Positions 59,697 to 64,000 of a stretch of DNA of 64,000 bases are shown piece by piece. This DNA comes from Cannabis sativa. Its lineage: Eukaryota; Streptophyta; Magnoliopsida; Rosales; Cannabaceae. The DNA lies in NCBI RefSeq assembly GCF_029168945.1, contig NC_083610.1, forward strand, positions 50,237,429-50,301,428, in the 5' to 3' direction. Each line of letters starts with the position of its first letter. Within the stretch, counting starts at the first letter, position 1. The position numbers and the translations under genes are program-made. The notes under the pieces were generated by a model. The model was given only the letters and a program-made list of their open reading frames with translations. It did no database searches and was not told the DNA's origin.

Positions 59697-61326
59697 CTAC
59701 TTCAGCTTGTAAATAAAATTGTTCCCACAAAACCTTTGAATCTCTATAATAATATTAATATTTGGAGACAACTTGTTAACCAATTTATTTGTTGATGTGT
59801 CTGGTAATATTTCAGCTACTTCATTAAATAAGACCAAAGTTGTTTTAACAGTTTTGTCATTGACTTCGATATGTATTTTGAACCTACATAAAAAAAGTAG
59901 AGAAAAAAAAGAGCAAAAATTAGAGATAACACAAATAAAATAATAATTATTATTTTGAGAAAACCAAATATAAAATTCTTACTTCATAATAATATTCAGA
60001 TTTTTTTTGCAAGGGCCACACCAATAAATATCATATTTAGGTACTGCTTTTCTCAAGCAAGATTTGCATAAGATATAATATCATCCAAATGTATTATTGA
60101 TGCTTATAATTTTTGCTTCAATAGTAACAATATATTCTTACAACAAAACAATTATCATAAAGTAAAATTATAAGTATTGAAACTTTTAGGGTTCGTTTGG
60201 TATGCCGTATTACACCATATTGTATTCTATAGTATTGTATTAAATTGTATTTTATACAATATTTTTATGTAAAACTATATTCGGTATTGACTTTTATGGG
60301 CACCTAAATATATAATATTTTAGTATAAATTAAAATTTAACATAGTATTGTATAATAATATGATATATAATCTAATTCAATATAATACAATACAATACGA
60401 CCTAATACAACGTACCAAACGAGCCCTTAAATAATAGTACTAATAATAGCAAAGTAATTTTCTTTAAAAAAAATCCTTCACTTGAATATCACTCCAATTA
60501 GCCTCTAACAATTTTTAAATAGACATCTTGTTAAAAAATATGTCTCCAAGAGTTGTCTTCTTAACATTATAACTCTCAATAACTTACACGCTCTTGGAGT
60601 TGGTGGAATTTTTTTGGATTAATAATGCTACATAATCTATTTGAATATTAATGTAGAATTTGGTTGCCCTTATAGAAGAGAAGTTAATTTCATACATTAT
60701 TGAATATTCATCAAATATGAAATGGTAGAATATAAATAAATAATTAGGTCAAAAAATTTTAATGGTAGTAGAAATTACTATTACAATAAATTTTTTAATG
60801 TGACGGAACTATTCATAAAATCAACAGAACTTAATAATAAATAAAAACAAAAACAAAAAAAATAAGATGTATATAAAAAAAAAATTGCAACACTTACTAA
60901 TATGTTATAACTTTGATGTCTTTTTTTATAACAACTTTTAACAATTTCAATATCACTGATACCACGTAAACATTCAATAATATCTATATAATATAAAAAT
61001 AATAAAAAAATGTTGGAATATTGTAATGATGAATAATTAAATAAATTTATTAAACATGAATAAAATTTAATAAATGAATAAATACCTGAGAGTCTTGTAT
61101 TATCATTAACACATAAATCAGTCAAATTTGGAGTTATGAATTGAAACACATTGATCAGAATGTTAACTATTTTTTTTTCTAGTCTCTCCACTGAAGTTGT
61201 AATTAAAAATAAAATTTTATAGTCATTCGAAAGTGGTATGTACTCACCTGTAGTTACCACACAATTTTTAAATTTTGCAGACAGTATAAAGAACCTTCAC
61301 TCAATAACTTCTTAAACTTAGAAACT
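59697..61326 (-). pseudogene. RPA70-like / DUF223 single-strand DNA-binding protein, decayed multi-exon gene
   Basis: On the minus strand, segments line up in the order expected for plant RPA1/DUF223 proteins. 61326-61107: an N-terminal OB-fold-like part (KFKKLLSEGSLY, YIPLSNDYKILFL, VNDNTRLSG) with one frameshift. 60983-60894: DIIECLRGISDIEIVKS. About 60669-60470: ATKFYINIQIDYVALL and KTTLGDIF. 60129-59983: VTIEAKIISINNTFG, a TGA where Trp is expected, then a zinc ribbon CKSC...CGPC. 59883-59697: FKIHIEVNDKTVKTTLVLFN, ending at a stop. Splice sites fit at several joins. At least four in-frame stops or shifts are present. Such genes are host replication proteins or passengers of Helitrons; no Helitron ends are visible. 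The MITE at 60189-60426 lies in an intron. Confidence 0.7.
60189..60426. mobile_element. PIF/Harbinger-like MITE, 238 bp, TSD TTA
   Basis: Ends GGGTTCGTTTGGTA and, inverted, GGGCTCGTTTGGTA. TTA is duplicated at 60186-60188 and 60427-60429. It is a sister copy of 18048-18271 by ends, inner TATTGTATTG repeats and size. Confidence 0.9.
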
Positions 61327-61471
61327 AATTTTTTTCTTATTGTTGCATACATTAACTAGGTTTTCCATTGAAATTCTAGTCGTATCCCCTGATACGTTTT
61401 TTGTCTCTCTGTTTATGAGAGTTTGCTGTATTTCGTTTGAGTTTTGTTTCGTTAGTGTGTGTTTTTTTTCA

Positions 61472-62683
61472 ATGGCATCAAGCAGTATCACTGGAAAGGA
61501 AGTGGCATACGGAGATGATCTTATTAGTCTAGATGAAGAAGAGGTGGAAGTCTTGCGAATTCCAACAGACAGGATTGAAGAAGTGGTGATAGATACTCGA
61601 TGGTGTTTAGTGGGCAAACTGCTAACGGGACGTGTATCGGACTTCAACGTGTTTCAGAATATGATGGCTTTTCTATGGCAGCCGGGAATGGGTATGTACG
61701 TGAAAGAACTTAATCCGAATTTATTCCTTTTTCAATTTTATCATGAGATCGATATACAACGTGTTATTGATGGGAGCCCTTGGACTTATGATCGGAAGCC
61801 TCTTATTTTTACTCGTCTCAAGGAAGGTGATAACCCACGGCTGGTTGAGATCGACCATCTCGACATGTGGGTTCAAATACATAACTTACAACCGGGCAAC
61901 ATGACTTTGAGTGTAGTGACAGCGCTCGGGAATTATATTGGTACGTTCATCGAATCGGATCCTAACAATTTTGTGGGTGTTTGGAGGGATTTTCTAAGAG
62001 TCCGAGTTCGAATCAATGTGACTAAACCGATAAAGCGGAGGATGAAAGTCAGCACGGAAAACGCATCCTGGTATTGGGCGAATTTCAAATACGAAAAACT
62101 CCCAACCTTCTGTTTCATTTGCGGTATAATCGGGCATTCGGAAAGATTCTGTCCGAGGCTTTTCCTTAAGCCATTACACCTCCAGGAGAAACCTTATAAC
62201 CTGGGTTTGAGGGCTTCTCTGCAGAGACGTCACTCGACCTTCGGTGCGCAGTGGCTCCGGTCAGGAGCGGTGGTCCGGGACGACACAAGGCAGAGTGTTG
62301 TCGTGAACAACTCTGAGCAGGGAGTTAATTTGATTCCTGGGAACATGGAGCAATTGGGGGGATCGGCTAGCAAGAATCATGGACATGATACAAATCCCAC
62401 TGATTTGTTAAGTGACAGGCGTCCATTTAGGAAGGAAAATATGGGAGTCAATGAGGAGGATATGACCTTGCACGTGAATAATAATGGTAATTTTTTTGAT
62501 TCCACAATTACTACAATTATTGATTCAAAAAGGAGAAGGCCAGACTCTAGTGAGGGGGGCAACGTGGGACCACAAGACAATGCTTTCCCTGATAATTTTG
62601 ATGACATGGAACAAGATATGGTGGGTCTACCAAAAAATGGGCTTTCGGCGGGTTCTGGTTTCCAGGCCCGCCCAGAGTTATGA
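61472..62683 (+). CDS. LINE ORF1 protein: DUF4283 plus CCHC zinc knuckle, 403 aa
   Basis: The frame is open from 61340, but the ATG at 61472 (MASSSITGK) is chosen because the upstream part is hydrophobic and unlike the family. Residues about 30-180 follow the DUF4283 pattern (RWCLVGKLLTGRV, FLWQPGMGMYVKEL, GSPWTYDRKPLIF, MWVQIHNLQPGNM). A zf-CCHC_4 knuckle CFICGIIGHSERFC is at 214-227. The tail is polar and low-complexity. In L1-type plant LINEs, ORF1 binds the element RNA. It ends in TGA at 62681-62683, overlapping the ORF2 ATG. No internal stop is present. Confidence 0.88.
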   Translation: MASSSITGKEVAYGDDLISLDEEEVEVLRIPTDRIEEVVIDTRWCLVGKLLTGRVSDFNVFQNMMAFLWQPGMGMYVKELNPNLFLFQFYHEIDIQRVIDGSPWTYDRKPLIFTRLKEGDNPRLVEIDHLDMWVQIHNLQPGNMTLSVVTALGNYIGTFIESDPNNFVGVWRDFLRVRVRINVTKPIKRRMKVSTENASWYWANFKYEKLPTFCFICGIIGHSERFCPRLFLKPLHLQEKPYNLGLRASLQRRHSTFGAQWLRSGAVVRDDTRQSVVVNNSEQGVNLIPGNMEQLGGSASKNHGHDTNPTDLLSDRRPFRKENMGVNEEDMTLHVNNNGNFFDSTITTIIDSKRRRPDSSEGGNVGPQDNAFPDNFDDMEQDMVGLPKNGLSAGSGFQARPEL

Positions 62684-63669
62684 GTTGTTTAAGCTGGAAT
62701 TGCCGTGGGCTTGGGAATCCGCGGGCCAAACAATTCTTATCGGATCTTGTTTTCCAAAAGAAGCCCAATTTGTTATTTTTATGTGAAACTTTATGTAATA
62801 AAACCAACATGGAATGTATCAGAGTCCATTTGGGATACGAAGGTTGCTTTGTTGTTGATGCTCGTGGTCACAGTGGGGGTTTGGCTTTATTATGGAAAGA
62901 TGTTAAGGAGGTGGTAATACAAGGTTTCTCTTTCAACCATGTGGACGCCATAGTTGAGCTTCAGGGGCTTCTTCCTTGGCGGTTTACAGGCATTTATGGC
63001 GAGCCTAAACAGGAGCTGAGATACTTGACTTGGAATTTATTTCGCTCTCTTAAAAATGATTGTAATCTTCCATGGTGCCTTATGGGAGACTTGAACAACC
63101 TGGGTTCGCATTCGGAGAAGAAAGGGGGTAAGAAGTATCCTGACCGTTTAATGGATGGATTCAATCAAGCTTTGGGAGATTGTAATTTGATAGATTTGCC
63201 TCTTGTTGGTTATCCTTTCACTTGGGTAAAAGGAAGGAATAGCAATGATTGGATCGAAGAAAGGTTGGACAAAGCTTTGGTTACTAATGATTGGTTGTCT
63301 ATTTTTCCTATGCCGATTCTATACAACCTGGAGATTACCAATTCGGACCACTGTCCTATCTTGCTTCTGTTAAAAGGTACCTATCCAACTTCTTCTTATC
63401 ACTCTTTTCGGTTTGAGAATGCTTGGATTTGTGAACCTCTTTGTAAGCATCTAGTTGAGGGGTGTTGGTTGGGTTCGGGTCTCATGAATATTCAGGATAA
63501 AATAGCCAAGTGTGGGGAGGTGCTTGGGAAGTGGGGCCGTGACATTACTGGCAACTTTCGCCAACGGATCAAGCTTTGTAAAAAGCAAATCCGTGACACT
63601 AAATGGGGCCGTGATCCGTCTTCTATCCAACTCCACAAGGAAGGAAAGGATAAGCTATCTGAGATTTTG
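62680..63669 (+). pseudogene. LINE ORF2, endonuclease part, truncated by LTR insertion
   Basis: About 330 codons. The apurinic-type endonuclease (exonuclease-endonuclease-phosphatase fold) has its key residues: LSWNCRG with Asn7, LFLCET with Glu36, GDLNN with Asp137 and Asn139, and SDH at 222-224. This enzyme nicks target DNA to prime reverse transcription. The reverse transcriptase and later domains are missing because an LTR begins at 63670; the frame runs on to a stop inside the LTR at 63690. The start ATG overlaps the ORF1 stop (ATGA). Endonuclease looks intact; the protein as a whole is broken. Confidence 0.9.
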
Positions 63670-64000
63670 TGTAACGCCCTAAATAATTAGGCACGCTACC
63701 CAAAATGATTATGAAACCCTAATCCCCTAACCGGAATTACTAATTAAAAACAGCGCATAATTTACATTTTTATATTAAACAGACTGAAAATAAACTTGTA
63801 ATATATTTAAACTTTTCAAACATAGTTGGGATCCCAAAAATATTTACAAAATTATTACAAGTTCTTTATTACTAGCCGACCTAAGCGGCAAAACAGAATA
63901 CAAAAGTCAACACTGCTAGACCCATAACCCGCTTGGTCTGAAGTGGCGTGAACATGTACATTCTTCGTCTGCTCCTAAAACTCATGGCTGATCAGCTATT
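63670..64000 (-). mobile_element. Gypsy LTR end in antisense, running off the window
   Basis: Starts TGTAACGCCCTAAATAATTAGGC on the plus strand. Its reverse complement ends GCGTGCCTAATTATTTAGGGCGTTACA in outline, resembling the ends at 52723 and 59257 (CACGCCTAAACTAGTAGGGTGTTACA). It is thus a chromovirus-type LTR in minus orientation inserted in LINE ORF2. The target-site duplication lies outside the window. Confidence 0.7.

Noticed and set aside
60781..61260. A single 159-codon membrane-like protein on the minus strand
   Set aside because: The hydrophobic stretches are translated introns; the real signal is the spliced RPA/DUF223-like segments reported as a pseudogene.
1..64000. CRISPR array, phage, or bacterial operon
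   Set aside because: No regular short direct repeats with unique spacers; introns, MITEs and plant retrotransposons show nuclear plant DNA.

Overview
This window is nuclear DNA of a flowering plant, most likely a eudicot. It has GT-AG introns, AT-rich spacers and dense nested transposable elements of plant lineages (CACTA, Tork and Sirevirus Ty1/copia, Tekay-like chromovirus, L1-type LINEs, MITEs, a TRIM). The species cannot be proved from the sequence. Only two host genes look intact: a KIN-7N-type kinesin with 18 exons (11042-17640, +) and a DUF4378/TRM-like protein with three exons (27851-29191, +). A third gene-like locus, an RPA70/DUF223-type single-strand DNA-binding protein on the minus strand (59697-61326), is heavily decayed.

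Layout. 1-8370: a long terminal repeat (LTR A) that runs off the left edge. It is split by a 5.1-kb CACTA transposon (419-5554, TSD TAA) and by a solo LTR of its own family (5665-7547, TSD GTTAT). 8371-10680: the tail and putative 3' LTR of a second LTR family, then a degenerate tandem array of about 150-185 bp units. 11042-17640: the kinesin. 18048-20088: two MITEs and a complete 362-bp TRIM. 21203-26062: a decayed Tork-type copia element. 26946-27187: an inverted-repeat MITE. 27851-29191: the DUF4378 gene.

29930-48129: a minus-strand LINE whose reading frame is cut by a Sirevirus-like copia element (31316-46214, TSD GGAGC). That element in turn holds a gypsy fragment (38819-45220) with a degraded gag and, on the opposite strand, a spliced accessory gene with its own leader. 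A third copy of the long-LTR family (46259-48129) sits in the same LINE remnant.

48130-52218: AT-rich spacer with an LTR fragment, a hAT MITE and a Mutator-type MITE. 52219-59257: a Tekay-like chromovirus with a chimeric 5' LTR. 59258-61471: the RPA-like pseudogene and a MITE. 61472-63669: a LINE with intact ORF1 and the intact endonuclease part of ORF2, joined by an ATGA overlap. 63670-64000: a gypsy LTR in antisense that interrupts ORF2 and runs off the right edge.

Nearly all coding pieces outside the two host genes belong to retrotransposons and carry stops or frameshifts. I found no CRISPR, operon, tRNA or rRNA gene and no convincing new host system. The most informative items are the nested insertions dated by clean target-site duplications, the antisense spliced gene inside the gypsy fragment, the RPA-like pseudogene, the complete TRIM, and the degenerate array upstream of the kinesin.
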